NCBI GenBank assembly: GCA_963698715.1
Contig: CAVORW010000002.1
Span: forward strand, 372,001 to 436,000
From: CAWHJB01 sp963698715
GTDB lineage: Bacteria > Chloroflexota > Anaerolineae > Anaerolineales > UBA4823
Length of the DNA: 64,000 nucleotides
Direction: 5' to 3'
Shown: positions 54,797 through 63,752 of the stretch, piece by piece
Layout of the letters: the number at the start of each line of letters is the position of its first letter
Numbering within the stretch: the stretch's first letter is position 1
Program-made: the position numbers and the translations under genes
Notes under the pieces: generated by a model
The model's input: the letters and a program-made list of their open reading frames with translations, nothing else
Databases searched by the model: none
What the model was told of the DNA's origin: nothing

Positions 54797-55492
54797 TTAA
54801 AGGAGTTCCTCTAATTCTTGGTCACGGCGCAAACGTGCCAGTATATTTTCTTTGATCTGGTAGATCTCTTGGACGCTGTGAAAAATATCCTTATGCTGAT
54901 TATAAATCTGACCGGGTTTCAAGTCGAGAACGAAACTGCAATAGACAACCCGGCGCTCCTGGTTGTTTTTAAGCCGCCCCTCAACCCAACTCCAGAGTGA
55001 CATGGCCATTGATCTGTCCATGATCTGAACCTCTGGACCATCCAGGTCGCTGCCGATCGAAACCATTGGCTCGCCTGGTAAATCATCCAGAAGCATGGCC
55101 TGTTCGCGAGCACGCATTGTATCAACAAGCACACTATGGACGCACATTTGTAGATAGCGCAATATAGATTTTAAATCAGGAAATTGAGCGAATTTTTCAG
55201 GAGTTAGAACATGCCACATCTTTTCGAAGGCCCGGTTGATGAAGTATTGCAATTCTTCGTCCAGGGAAGGGAATAATGAGTGGCGCTGGATCCATCCGGA
55301 TACCAGGGGCTGATACTGAGCATAAACCATGTTCCAGGCGTCCTGGTTTTGATCCACTATTGCCCGGCGGATTAATTCGAAGCAGTAGCGGGGGTCATGT
55401 TTTTGACGCCTGAAATAGCGATCGCTTTCCTCAGAACAGCGATATTTGAGGATCTGGAGTGAAAAGGAGTTGAAATCAGGCTGGTCTGGCAT
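54797..55492 (-). CDS. RNA polymerase sigma factor, sigma-70 family (ECF-like)
   Basis: Residues about 35-125 resemble sigma region 2 (AWNMVYAQYQPLVSGWI, LQYFINRAFEKMWHVL, LKSILRYLQMCVHSVLVDTMR). Residues 170-225 resemble region 4 with a helix-turn-helix (RVVYCSFVLDLKPGQIYNQH, VQEIYQIKENILARLRRD). No region 1 or 3 is apparent, in line with an ECF-type factor, though it is divergent. It heads the minus-strand block of anti-sigma-like, CHAT, subtilase and duplicated-domain genes, and is divergent from the ribokinase gene. It probably directs transcription of this cluster. Confidence 0.82.
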   Translation of the reverse strand: MPDQPDFNSFSLQILKYRCSEESDRYFRRQKHDPRYCFELIRRAIVDQNQDAWNMVYAQYQPLVSGWIQRHSLFPSLDEELQYFINRAFEKMWHVLTPEKFAQFPDLKSILRYLQMCVHSVLVDTMRAREQAMLLDDLPGEPMVSIGSDLDGPEVQIMDRSMAMSLWSWVEGRLKNNQERRVVYCSFVLDLKPGQIYNQHKDIFHSVQEIYQIKENILARLRRDQELEELL

Positions 55493-55707
55493 TGGCAGTT
55501 ATTTCGGGAAATTCGCGTATAATCCTTTGGATAGCTTCCCCCGGCGAAATTTGGGTTCAATGCTAAAGCCGAACTGGATAGCCACCGCTTACTATATTAG
55601 TATGACAAATATTAGAAAAAAAGTCAAATTAAGGTTTGGCAAAACTAACCAGTTTTGTGTCAGTCACATTGCTGACGGGCGCATTTCGGTTATATGGAGA
55701 GAGTGTC

Positions 55708-56625
55708 ATGCAAGATATTGTGGTTGTTGGCAGTATCAATATGGATTTGGTCGTTAAAACTCAGCGTCTTCCAGGTCCCGGCGAGACGATCCAGGGAAGT
55801 GACCTGCAATGGATACCAGGAGGAAAAGGTGCCAACCAGGCTGTAGCAGCCTCTCGTTTAGGTGCTTCGGTTAGTATGGTAGGCCGGGTTGGAAATGACC
55901 TCTTAGGGGAACGGCTACGGGCTGATCTGATCGGGCAAGGTGTGCTGGTCGAGTGGGTCAAACGGGATGAACAGGCTGCCAGTGGTACTGCGTTGATTGT
56001 TGTAGACGCCAGTGGTGAAAACAGCATTGTAATTTCACCCGGCGCTAATGGAAGGATTACTCCAACCGATGTTGACCTGGCAGAAGGGTTGATTAGCAGG
56101 GCGAAAGTTGTTCTTCTGCAGCTCGAAATCCCTCTACAAGTTGTAGAACACACGATTCGGCTGGCTGCCAGGCATGGTGTAATGACAATCTTAAATCCTG
56201 CCCCTGCTGGCAAGATCCCGCCCCAAGTATATAGTGATGTAGCTATTCTGGTGCCCAATGAAAATGAGCTGGCCGCCTTGACCGGCAGGCGCGTGAAAGG
56301 TATGGATTCAGTCAAGGTCGCTGCCCACCAGCTGTTGGAAACAGGTCTGCAAGCAGTGGTCGTGACCCTGGGCAAGCGAGGTGCCTGCCTGGTCACCCGG
56401 GAGGATGCTGCTATCGTGCCGGCTTTCCCAATTCAGGCGGTGGATACAACCGCTGCCGGAGATGCTTTTATTGCTGGCCTGGCAGTAGCGTTGTTGAAGG
56501 CTGAAGGATTGGTGCCGGCGGTTCGCTATGGCAATGCCTGCGGCGCCCTGGCAGCCATGCGCTTTGGTGCTCAACCCTCCCTTCCGAGCGCAGAACAGGT
56601 CAAGGCATTGATAGACAGTGGGTAA
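55708..56625 (+). CDS. rbsK: Ribokinase
   Basis: The PfkB-fold signatures are complete: GSINMDLVVKTQRLPGPGETI, WIPGGKGANQAVAASRLGA near the N-terminus, and VDTTAAGDAFIAGLAVAL with the catalytic Asp near residue 250. NPAPAGKIPPQVY and VPNENELAALTG match ribokinases closely. It phosphorylates D-ribose to ribose-5-phosphate with ATP. The ATG at 55708 is chosen since GGAGAG precedes it and upstream residues are not conserved-looking. No ribose transporter is adjacent. A strong terminator follows. Confidence 0.92.
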   Translation: MQDIVVVGSINMDLVVKTQRLPGPGETIQGSDLQWIPGGKGANQAVAASRLGASVSMVGRVGNDLLGERLRADLIGQGVLVEWVKRDEQAASGTALIVVDASGENSIVISPGANGRITPTDVDLAEGLISRAKVVLLQLEIPLQVVEHTIRLAARHGVMTILNPAPAGKIPPQVYSDVAILVPNENELAALTGRRVKGMDSVKVAAHQLLETGLQAVVVTLGKRGACLVTREDAAIVPAFPIQAVDTTAAGDAFIAGLAVALLKAEGLVPAVRYGNACGALAAMRFGAQPSLPSAEQVKALIDSG

Positions 56626-56668
56626 ATAGAGTCTCCTACAAGAATGTCCAGCGAGCAATTAAATTCAA

Positions 56669-56697
56669 ACGGGCCCTCCCGGGAGGGCCCGTTTTTC
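56669..56697 (+). terminator. Intrinsic terminator of ribokinase gene
   Basis: ACGGGCCCTCCC and GGGAGGGCCCGT form a perfect 12-bp palindrome followed by TTTTC. Confidence 0.85.
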
Positions 56698-56725
56698 TTA
56701 TCACACTCAAGACAATCCAACTTTA

Positions 56726-56968
56726 TTATTTTACAGCCGGTTCGAGCAACAAGCCATTCAATATCATTTCCAGGGCCATTGTATGGCTGCAACGTTCTCT
56801 GGTTTGAAAGAAGTCACAGTCGCATTGCCACTCACCATTATTAAAATGGACAGTATGAGGATTGTTTTCCCCTTCAAATGTGACTTTGAGCATATCAATG
56901 CGAATTCGGTCACGTTGTTCGGAATAGCGTTTCGCCTTTTCGATTTTACCAATCATGCCGTAATCCAT
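56726..56968 (-). CDS. SWIM zinc-finger mini-protein
   Basis: The 80-residue protein ends in WQCDCDFFQTRERCSHTMAL, which fits the SWIM zinc-finger pattern CxCx(n)CxH (Cys49, Cys51, Cys60, His62). The first 45 residues (IDMLKVTFEGENNPHTVHF) form a beta-rich lead-in common before SWIM motifs. SWIM domains bind DNA or proteins and are usually part of larger enzymes such as SWI2/SNF2 ATPases; here the domain stands alone. A GGAG ten bases upstream supports the start. Confidence 0.8.
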   Translation of the reverse strand: MDYGMIGKIEKAKRYSEQRDRIRIDMLKVTFEGENNPHTVHFNNGEWQCDCDFFQTRERCSHTMALEMILNGLLLEPAVK

Positions 56969-57003
56969 AACATGTAGTCTCCTTTCAAATGGGGTTCTAA
57001 TGT

Positions 57004-57030
57004 AAAAGGCACGCGCGCCGCGTGCCTTTT
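57004..57030 (-). terminator. Hairpin downstream of holin-like gene
   Basis: AAAAGGCACGC and GCGTGCCTTTT form a perfect 11-bp stem with T-rich flanks in both directions. It separates two minus-strand genes. Confidence 0.6.
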
Positions 57031-57202
57031 AGAATCGTTCGAATAGTATGCTTTTTGACTCAGACACTCGCATGGTGTTTTATCCATCCAGATATCTGCT
57101 GAAGACCGGGTATTATTTCTCCAGTATAAGCCGAGTCTGGCTGAAAGTCAACACGGATTTTCTCGGCTGAGTGGTCTCTCATTTTGGGTTTACGCTCGAT
57201 AG

Positions 57203-57586
57203 TCAGCGGCCTTCATAATCATCTTTCAGGATTAAATTAAGCACAATGCTGACTATGCTGACTACCAGAGCACCGAAAAATGCGGCCCAAAACCCTGATA
57301 TGGACAGGCCCCAGCCAAATTGGGTGCCAATCCAGCCGGTCAGATAGAATAGCAGGGTATTAATCAGCAGGGTTCCCAGCCCGAGCGTGAGGATAATTAA
57401 GGGACATGTCAATAGCAGCAAGAGAGGGCGCAACATAGCGTTCAGCAATCCAAAGACCAGCGCCAGCAGAACGATAGCCATCCATTGTTCAGATAGGTTC
57501 GTGCGAACCTGGATGCCAGGTACTAGCATGACAGCGGCGTACAAGGCAATCGCATTGATGACCCAGCGCATAATAAATTTATTCAT
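57203..57586 (-). CDS. Phage-holin-family (4-TM) membrane protein
   Basis: A 127-residue protein with four hydrophobic helices: WVINAIALYAAVMLVPGI, WMAIVLLALVFGLLNAML, a TLGLGTLLINTLLFYL block and GFWAAFFGALVVSIVSIVLN. The GLLNAMLRPLLLLLTCPL segment is typical of the chromosomal 'phage holin family' (PF04020), which is widespread outside phages and of unknown role. A gene this small without phage neighbours is unlikely to be a real lysis gene. Confidence 0.88.
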   Translation of the reverse strand: MNKFIMRWVINAIALYAAVMLVPGIQVRTNLSEQWMAIVLLALVFGLLNAMLRPLLLLLTCPLIILTLGLGTLLINTLLFYLTGWIGTQFGWGLSISGFWAAFFGALVVSIVSIVLNLILKDDYEGR

Positions 57587-57734
57587 ACAAGGCTCCTTTT
57601 ATTGTGGATCGTCAGGAATTTCTGGGACGCTCTTCAAGCGTGTAGATTTATCGTGTATGCTCACAGCTATGCTTTTTTGTGCGCCTAATTCCCGAGATCA
57701 ATCCAAGGTTGCGAGGCTAAGAATACCCTGGAGA

Positions 57735-58718
57735 TTACTTTAAGCGATCTTCCATCCAAACCAAAGTCTGGTGAGCGCTGAAGCCAGCCAGTTGGATTGC
57801 CTGGGCAGCGCGTCCAAACGGGTAATCGATTGATAAGGTGCGCCGCTGACCTAATTGCTGGCGGGCATGCGAGAGCAAGGCAGCTGCAGCTGTGTCCTCT
57901 CGATCGGGCCAGGCTGCCAGCCACAAATGGTCGGCATGATTGGTTGATGCAACTTTAGTAAGGATGCCAAGCGGCTGCCCGCCTTGCATGGCTGTCCATT
58001 GGCGGATATTGAGCTGTGTAAAGAAGCGGTACAGGGTGCCGAATATGCCGGGACGAAGGTCGATTAGTTTGATCGGCATGTGCCAGATCAGTTCAGGTGG
58101 GTAAGTGCTTTCAAGCCAGGCTTTTTGGGCTTTCCAATCCTGGCTGCGGCGGGCGCAAAACTTGATTTGGGGATCTACTGCAGCGCTCTGAACGTCGGTT
58201 TGGCTGAACCAGGTTGTTCGGCGGCCTCGCTCTTCAAATCCCAACGACCTGTAAAGATTGATGGCAGCCCGGTTATCATCTCGTACATGCAGCCAGGTGG
58301 CTTTGGCGCCGCGTTTGCGGGCGTGCTCAATCCCATGGGCTGTGAGCATGCGGGCAATGCCGCGCTTACGATAATCCGGATGCACAGCCACGTTGGCGAT
58401 CAAATAAAAACGATCGGATCGAACGCTAAATGGGATCAGGGAAAGGTTCCCGATTAATTCCCCGTTCTGCTCCCAGACATAGCCGGCGGAAGGCAGGCTG
58501 GAGATTTCGACAACTGAAGTTGCCCAACGCAGGTAGCGTGGATTATCCGCGGCAAACCGCATTTGCTGTAAATATCGCTTGCCATCGGCATCGATGGTGT
58601 CTGCAAAACACAGCTCAACCAAATCAGCGACCTGTCGTAGATCGCGTTGGGTGTCAAAGGGTCGTAGATGATCCGGCTTCCCGGGGACCGTGAGCTTCTG
58701 AGTAATGGTTGCCATCAT
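57735..58718 (-). CDS. GNAT family N-acetyltransferase
   Basis: The N-terminal half is a GNAT domain with motif A VHPDYRKRGIARMLTAHGIEHA, which binds acetyl-CoA, followed by LHVRDDNRAAINLYRSLGFEE. A second, weaker GNAT-like half (to residue 327) ends with LSIDYPFGRAAQAIQLAGF, giving a tandem arrangement. The acceptor amine is unknown. Start at 58718 (MM). MITE copy B lies 115 bases upstream of the start. Confidence 0.88.
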   Translation of the reverse strand: MMATITQKLTVPGKPDHLRPFDTQRDLRQVADLVELCFADTIDADGKRYLQQMRFAADNPRYLRWATSVVEISSLPSAGYVWEQNGELIGNLSLIPFSVRSDRFYLIANVAVHPDYRKRGIARMLTAHGIEHARKRGAKATWLHVRDDNRAAINLYRSLGFEERGRRTTWFSQTDVQSAAVDPQIKFCARRSQDWKAQKAWLESTYPPELIWHMPIKLIDLRPGIFGTLYRFFTQLNIRQWTAMQGGQPLGILTKVASTNHADHLWLAAWPDREDTAAAALLSHARQQLGQRRTLSIDYPFGRAAQAIQLAGFSAHQTLVWMEDRLK

Positions 58719-59226
58719 TCACTTGGATCTACGCATTTTGCCCAGGGTGGTTGCAATTAGCGGCTGGAAACCCAGGGATGGGTACCATTGTACCTCAGTC
58801 GAAGTATTTTTGCCGCCGGTTGGTTGCAGTGGGTGCACTCAAGTGTTGTAGAAAAATTATATTGGTGTTCGGTTTGTGCGGCGCAAGCCGCACAAACCGA
58901 ACACCAAATCTACAAACTTTGAGTGCTCCCGTTGCAGTGGAGAACAAGCTTTGCAGATTTATCTCCTTCCCAGATCAGATATTCCAATCGTCACGGCTTT
59001 AACAAGAAAGGATTTTGGGTGTGTGAACAGTGCCGAAGCCACTTTTAACATACCCAAATAATTTCTCCTGTCTGTGTTGAAAGCCATGCCAGCTGCAACT
59101 TTGTTAAAGCTCTGTTTCCATCCTGACAATCCCTTGCGCCTCGCGGCATCCGGATTTACAATATTCGAAACAAGTGTTCTGAATATTGATCCACTGGCGG
59201 TAGCTACGGGACCAGGCAGGTGACTC
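58719..59226. other. Divergent intergenic region containing MITE copy B
   Basis: Outside the MITE, 58941-59226 has no gene I can support; a minus-strand 89-codon frame (58959-59228) is not protein-like. The promoter of the nurA operon must lie here. AGGCAGGTGACTC precedes the nurA ATG. Confidence 0.4.
58833..58930. mobile_element. MITE copy B (98 bp, palindromic core)
   Basis: Flanked by perfect 10-bp repeats GTTGCAGTGG (58823-58832 and 58931-58940). It starts GTGCACTCAAGTGTTGTAGA and ends GAGTGCTCCC. Its 21-bp-stem core includes GTGTTCGGTTTGTGCGGC and is the same as in copy A (6177-6275), in opposite orientation. Ends match those of the IS at 25531-26946. Confidence 0.9.
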
Positions 59227-60438
59227 ATGGCATTAGATTTCTACCAAGTGCGCAAACAAATACAGGAAATGGGTGAGAATGCGCCTGAGCGCCATCAGAT
59301 CCTGGCTGACAAACGCAGTAAGGCGCGTTCGCTGCTGGAGGCTTATACGGCAGACCTGGACCAGCTGCGGCATAAAGTGCAGCGAGTTGTCAGCCGTTAC
59401 GATCCCAATTTGCGCTGCGCTTTGCCAGTTGATGAGAGCGTCCGTGTACCAGAAGGGCTGCTTACTCGGGTTGAACTACCCCCCTTGCCAGAACGAGCCG
59501 CAGTGCTGGCCGCAGATGGATCCCAGATTGCCCCGGATCGTCACCAGGAAGTTAACTACTGCCTGATCAATGTGGGTGCGATCCAGATGATTCATGGAAG
59601 CTCCCAGCCACCGGAAACCACCACAGACAGCCGGCTGCTCTATGACGAGGACCTCTATACAGCTTATGGCAGGCTTACCGACGAGACGGTAGCCTTGCAG
59701 CGTGACCTGAACGAGCGCAAGATTCTTGCGATCCTGGCTAGAGACGCGCAGCCGCCAGTCATCACATTCACGGATGGCCCAATGGAGCTGTGGGGTGTAA
59801 AAGAAGGCGATTCTGCCGGTGATTTTCGGCAGAGCCTCGATGCATACAAAGCATCACTGGCTGAACTGTGCGAGCTGGATGTAGCCACTGCTGGCTATGT
59901 TGATAAACCAGCCGCCGATCTGGTTGTGCGCCTGCTCGAAGTCGCAGCCACGTCTGAAACGGAGCTGCCGGAGATTAAAAAACACCATCCTCTGCGGGGT
60001 GTGGCCGATACTGAACTGTATACCGATATCCTGGAGCCAGGTGAGCGCTCGGCGGTTTTTGCAATCCAGTCGAAGTCGGCAGCAAACTATCAAAATCAAC
60101 TGGCGCTGCACTTTTTTTATCTGAATGTAGGACGGACGGGCAAACCCTGGCTTGCGCGGGTTGAGATACCCGCCTGGGTGGCAGCTCGGGATGATATGCT
60201 CAATCAACTGCATGCAATTTTAGTGCACCAAAGCCGGATCATGGGTACCAGGCCGTTCCCTTATTTGCTTCATCGAGCTCATGAGGCTGCGGTGGTCAGT
60301 CTGCAAGAAAAAGAGCAGGTAACCCAAATGATATTATATGAACTGCGGCGGCAAGGTGTACCGGTGGGTCAAGTTTCAAACAAGCAGGCTGCAAAAGATT
60401 TAAGCGCCAGAGCCAGTTATCAGAGCAGAGTGAGGTGA
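59227..60438 (+). CDS. nurA: DNA double-strand break repair nuclease NurA
   Basis: NurA signatures are the early Asp motif AVLAADGSQI (metal-binding Asp), FTDGPMELWG in the middle and a late FFYLNVGRTGKPWLARVEIP block with DDMLNQLHAIL. NurA is a 5'-3' nuclease that works with HerA in DNA end resection and, in some systems, in defence. The next two genes complete a nurA-accessory-herA set with very small gaps (4 and 12 bases). Start ATG at 59227. Confidence 0.9.
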   Translation: MALDFYQVRKQIQEMGENAPERHQILADKRSKARSLLEAYTADLDQLRHKVQRVVSRYDPNLRCALPVDESVRVPEGLLTRVELPPLPERAAVLAADGSQIAPDRHQEVNYCLINVGAIQMIHGSSQPPETTTDSRLLYDEDLYTAYGRLTDETVALQRDLNERKILAILARDAQPPVITFTDGPMELWGVKEGDSAGDFRQSLDAYKASLAELCELDVATAGYVDKPAADLVVRLLEVAATSETELPEIKKHHPLRGVADTELYTDILEPGERSAVFAIQSKSAANYQNQLALHFFYLNVGRTGKPWLARVEIPAWVAARDDMLNQLHAILVHQSRIMGTRPFPYLLHRAHEAAVVSLQEKEQVTQMILYELRRQGVPVGQVSNKQAAKDLSARASYQSRVR

Positions 60439-60442
60439 ATCA

Positions 60443-61057
60443 ATGACCGCAATTGAAATTGGCAGACTGCTGCGAGCCGGCACAAGTGGTTTTGTGGTTG
60501 GATGCCGGGTGAGCCAGCTGGAGAGTCCGTCTTTTGGAGCGCTGGTTCGTGTCCCACTGGAAAACGATTATCAGATCTATGGGCTGATTTACGACATCCG
60601 GATTGACGATGATGGTTTGGTCCGCCAGCTCGTTACGGCAGATGGCATGGATGAAAATGTGATCGCTGATAACCGGATCAATCGCAATGTGCCAGTTGAG
60701 ATGAGCGTTATCAGCATCGGTTACCGGCAAGGTCAGCAAATTCTGCACCTGCTGCCTCCTAGACCCCCATTGAGCCTGGATGTGATCTATCTGTGCGACC
60801 CGAAAGAGATCCGCCAGTTTGCCGCACCAGGCCGATTTGGTTATTTCCGGCATGTATTACGATCACAAGATATTCCCACCGGGGAATTGCTGGCAGCCCA
60901 CCTGCGCCAGGCAAATCAGGCTTATCTGGCAGAGGGCAATCAGGACTGGGGGATGGCGGCAACGCATGAATTAATCGTTTTGCTGCGAGACGATTATCCA
61001 ACCTTGATGGATGTCCTGGGAACATTGCAAGATGCACTTGCAGCAGGTCAGGAGTAA
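60443..61057 (+). CDS. HAS-barrel-like accessory protein between NurA and HerA
   Basis: The first 90 residues (GFVVGCRVSQLESPSFGALVRVP, YQIYGLIYDIRIDDDG) look like a HAS-barrel, the small beta-barrel normally fused to the N-terminus of HerA. The second half is helical (GELLAAHLRQANQAYLAEG) and ends with LMDVLGTLQDALAAG. HerA in the next gene has its own barrel-like N-terminus, so this is an additional copy, likely an assembly or loading factor. No enzyme motif is seen. Confidence 0.65.
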   Translation: MTAIEIGRLLRAGTSGFVVGCRVSQLESPSFGALVRVPLENDYQIYGLIYDIRIDDDGLVRQLVTADGMDENVIADNRINRNVPVEMSVISIGYRQGQQILHLLPPRPPLSLDVIYLCDPKEIRQFAAPGRFGYFRHVLRSQDIPTGELLAAHLRQANQAYLAEGNQDWGMAATHELIVLLRDDYPTLMDVLGTLQDALAAGQE

Positions 61058-61069
61058 AGAGGTGTTTTT

Positions 61070-62791
61070 ATGACGATGGATCAGAACCTTCGGCAGGCGA
61101 TTGGTTATATTGTGGGCGGAGGATTAAAAGAAAATCTGCGAGTTCGGTTAACCATCCCGGCCCAGGATGTGCAGGAAGGCGGTTTTGTTGTCGTGGAGAG
61201 CGGGAACTGGCTGTTTTACGGGCTGGTAACAGACCTGCAGTTGGGTGCAACCGATCCTCGTTTTGCAGATGAACAGAGCGAAATCCGGCTGGCCCCAGAT
61301 CTGGCTCGGCTGCTTCACGGGCAAACGTTGTATACCAACCTGGAAGTTCTACCAGCGCTGATGTTGGAACGCGGTCCAGGCCTGGGATCAGCGGCTTATG
61401 AAAACTGGCGGGCGGAGATCGAGGCCGGCTTGAAGGAAGAACCACGACCTGTGCCAGTGAAAACTGTGCCCCCTCACCATTCCATCGTCCGCCTGGCAAG
61501 CGCCGGGGATATTGCCGAGATTTTCGGGAAGTCCGAGCAAAGCGGAAACTTTGTGATTGGTTTTACTCGTGAACAGGGGCATCCGGTCTGTTTGAATCTG
61601 GAAAAATTTGTTCAGCGTTCTTCCGGTGTATTCGGAGCCACAGGGACTGGCAAGTCGTTCCTCACCCGGATTGTTTTAGCGGGGCTGATCCATTACGACC
61701 GGGCCTCGGTGCTGGTCTTTGACATGCATAATGAATATGGTTTTGATGATACGGCTTCCGACAGCGGCAAGCGGGTCATCGGCCTGAAGAGTAAATTCCC
61801 CAGCCGCCTGAGAGTGGTTGGGCTGGGGCCGGGCGCGCTGATACGAGGTAAGGCGCCCGATTTCACCCTGGAAGTCGCCGAAACGGATATCCTGCCTCAG
61901 GATATCGAAATGCTGGCTCGCGAGCTGAATCTAAAGGAAACCACTCCAACTACTCTGGATGCTCTGGTCGCGTCGTTCGGCCGGGCGCATTGGTTCTCAG
62001 CGTTTAAAGCAATGAAAATCGGGGCGCTGATTGAGGATGATAGTGGTAAAAAGATACCAGCCCCGGACAGCGTCGCCGCCTGGGCAAATTCGGCCGGGGT
62101 TAATGTGATGGCAGCCGAGGGTCTGCATTCCAAAATGGGACGCATGTTCCGCCTGCCTTACCTGGTCGAGCGACCAGCGGCTGATACGGTCAGTGAAATC
62201 ATCAAAGCGCTGGAGGCCGGACAGCATATCATACTGTCTTTCGGTGCGCACGAAGGCGACTTGGATTATCTGTTGGTGAGCAATCTGCTTACCCGCCGCA
62301 TCCGGCAAGCCTGGGAAGACCGGACCAACCACTTCCGCAGCCAGGGCAAGGCTGAACCGCGGCCGCTGGTAATTGTGGTCGAAGAAGCTCATAAACTGCT
62401 CAACCGGGAAATGGCTTCGCAGACAACGTTCAGCACAATCGCCCGCGAGCTGCGAAAGTATTACGTTACGTTGCTGATCGTTGATCAACGCCCATCGCAA
62501 ATATACGATGAGGTCATGTCCCAATTGGGGACCCGCATATCGGGCTGGCTGGGCGATGATGATGATATCCGGGCGGTGCTATCGGGTCTGTCCGGACGAG
62601 ATTCCCTGCGAGGGATGTTGGCCCGTCTGCAACCCAAAGAAGAGGTGCTGCTGTTGGGTTGGGGGGTGCCGATGCCGCTGCCCGTGCGATCCCGGCGTTA
62701 TGATGATGCTTTTTGGTCTAACCTGCTGGGCAAGGCCAATCGCCCCTCAGGTCGCAGCGAAACGCAAATCTTGGAAGAACTGGGGTTCTGA
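61070..62791 (+). CDS. herA: HerA-type ATP-dependent translocase
   Basis: The 573-residue protein has an N-terminal barrel (FVVVESGNWLFYGLVTDLQLG) and a DUF87/HerA ATPase core: Walker A GATGTGKSF (189-197), LVFDMHNEYGFD, Walker B LVIVVEEAHKLL and the sensor region LIVDQRPSQIYDEVMSQLGTRI. HerA forms a hexameric ring that moves DNA and activates NurA. The close association with nurA in bacteria is common for DNA end processing. Start ATG at 61070; GAGGTG lies just upstream. Confidence 0.92.
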   Translation: MTMDQNLRQAIGYIVGGGLKENLRVRLTIPAQDVQEGGFVVVESGNWLFYGLVTDLQLGATDPRFADEQSEIRLAPDLARLLHGQTLYTNLEVLPALMLERGPGLGSAAYENWRAEIEAGLKEEPRPVPVKTVPPHHSIVRLASAGDIAEIFGKSEQSGNFVIGFTREQGHPVCLNLEKFVQRSSGVFGATGTGKSFLTRIVLAGLIHYDRASVLVFDMHNEYGFDDTASDSGKRVIGLKSKFPSRLRVVGLGPGALIRGKAPDFTLEVAETDILPQDIEMLARELNLKETTPTTLDALVASFGRAHWFSAFKAMKIGALIEDDSGKKIPAPDSVAAWANSAGVNVMAAEGLHSKMGRMFRLPYLVERPAADTVSEIIKALEAGQHIILSFGAHEGDLDYLLVSNLLTRRIRQAWEDRTNHFRSQGKAEPRPLVIVVEEAHKLLNREMASQTTFSTIARELRKYYVTLLIVDQRPSQIYDEVMSQLGTRISGWLGDDDDIRAVLSGLSGRDSLRGMLARLQPKEEVLLLGWGVPMPLPVRSRRYDDAFWSNLLGKANRPSGRSETQILEELGF

Positions 62792-62901
62792 GTGGTTTTT
62801 TTGTTAAATTTCTGATGGTCTTGAATGTAGGGTCAGTATCCCAAATCCAGGATCGGGCAACCTCCCGAACTCAAGCTGTTTAGACAAAGAAAGGTTTTAC
62901 A

Positions 62902-63723
62902 ATGCGTTATAAATCTCTTCCTGGGGGTGGGCAAATCCCGGTGTTGGGTTTAGGTACCTGGAAAGTTGGCGGTAGTTCGTCACCGGATTATTCTCAGGAT
63001 GATAAGGCCCTACGAGGATTGCAAGCGGCTCTAGAAATGGGTTATACCCATATCGATACGGCCGAGATGTACGCCGACGGACATACCGAGACGCTTGTTG
63101 GGCAAGTGATCCAAAATTACCCGCGCTCGGACCTGTTTATCACATCCAAAGTTTGGCCCAGCAACCTGAGGTATCAAGCTGTGTTCACGGCCTGTGAAGG
63201 CAGTTTGGATCGGTTACAAACGGATTATCTTGATCTTTATCTGATCCACTGGCCCAATGATGACACCCCCTTGGATGAAACATTTAAGGCGCTAAACGAG
63301 CTGGTCCAAAAAAGCCAGGTTCGCCGCATAGGGGTTAGCAATTTTAATCTGGAGCAACTTCAGCAGGCTCGTAATCTGAGCGCGACACCCTTGGCTACCA
63401 ACCAGATCCCTTACAATTTATATGACCGGCGCTACGTTGATAATGGCGTGGTTACAGCATGCCAGGAAGCCGGCATGATAGTAACGGCTTATACGCCGCT
63501 CGAGAAAGGCCGCCTGGTAGAAGATCCGCTGGTGGGCGCGATCGCGGATAAGGCAGGCGCCAGTCCTGCCCAGGTTGCTCTGGCCTGGTTGATCGCTCAG
63601 CCAGGCGTAGTAACCATCCCGATGTCATTAAACACCAGTCACCTGCAGCAGAACTTGCAGGCAGTCGAATTGGAACTGGCGCTCGAAGACATCCAAAAGC
63701 TGGATCAGCGCAGTGCCGGATGA
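62902..63723 (+). CDS. Aldo/keto reductase
   Basis: The AKR tetrad is visible: Asp52 and Tyr57 in HIDTAEMYADG, Lys83 in TSKVWPSN and His116 in LIHWPND. GVSNFNLEQL and the NADPH-binding IPMSLNTSHLQQNL near the C-terminus complete the TIM barrel; size (273 residues) is normal. It reduces aldehydes or ketones with NAD(P)H; substrate unknown. GAAAGG precedes the ATG. It stands 110 bases after herA and is not obviously linked. Confidence 0.92.
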   Translation: MRYKSLPGGGQIPVLGLGTWKVGGSSSPDYSQDDKALRGLQAALEMGYTHIDTAEMYADGHTETLVGQVIQNYPRSDLFITSKVWPSNLRYQAVFTACEGSLDRLQTDYLDLYLIHWPNDDTPLDETFKALNELVQKSQVRRIGVSNFNLEQLQQARNLSATPLATNQIPYNLYDRRYVDNGVVTACQEAGMIVTAYTPLEKGRLVEDPLVGAIADKAGASPAQVALAWLIAQPGVVTIPMSLNTSHLQQNLQAVELELALEDIQKLDQRSAG

Positions 63724-63752
63724 TTGTTGCCAGAGTGTATCTGGAGGTTAAG

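Noticed and set aside
57203..57586. Prophage lysis gene
   Set aside because: The holin-like family is common on chromosomes and no other phage gene is nearby.
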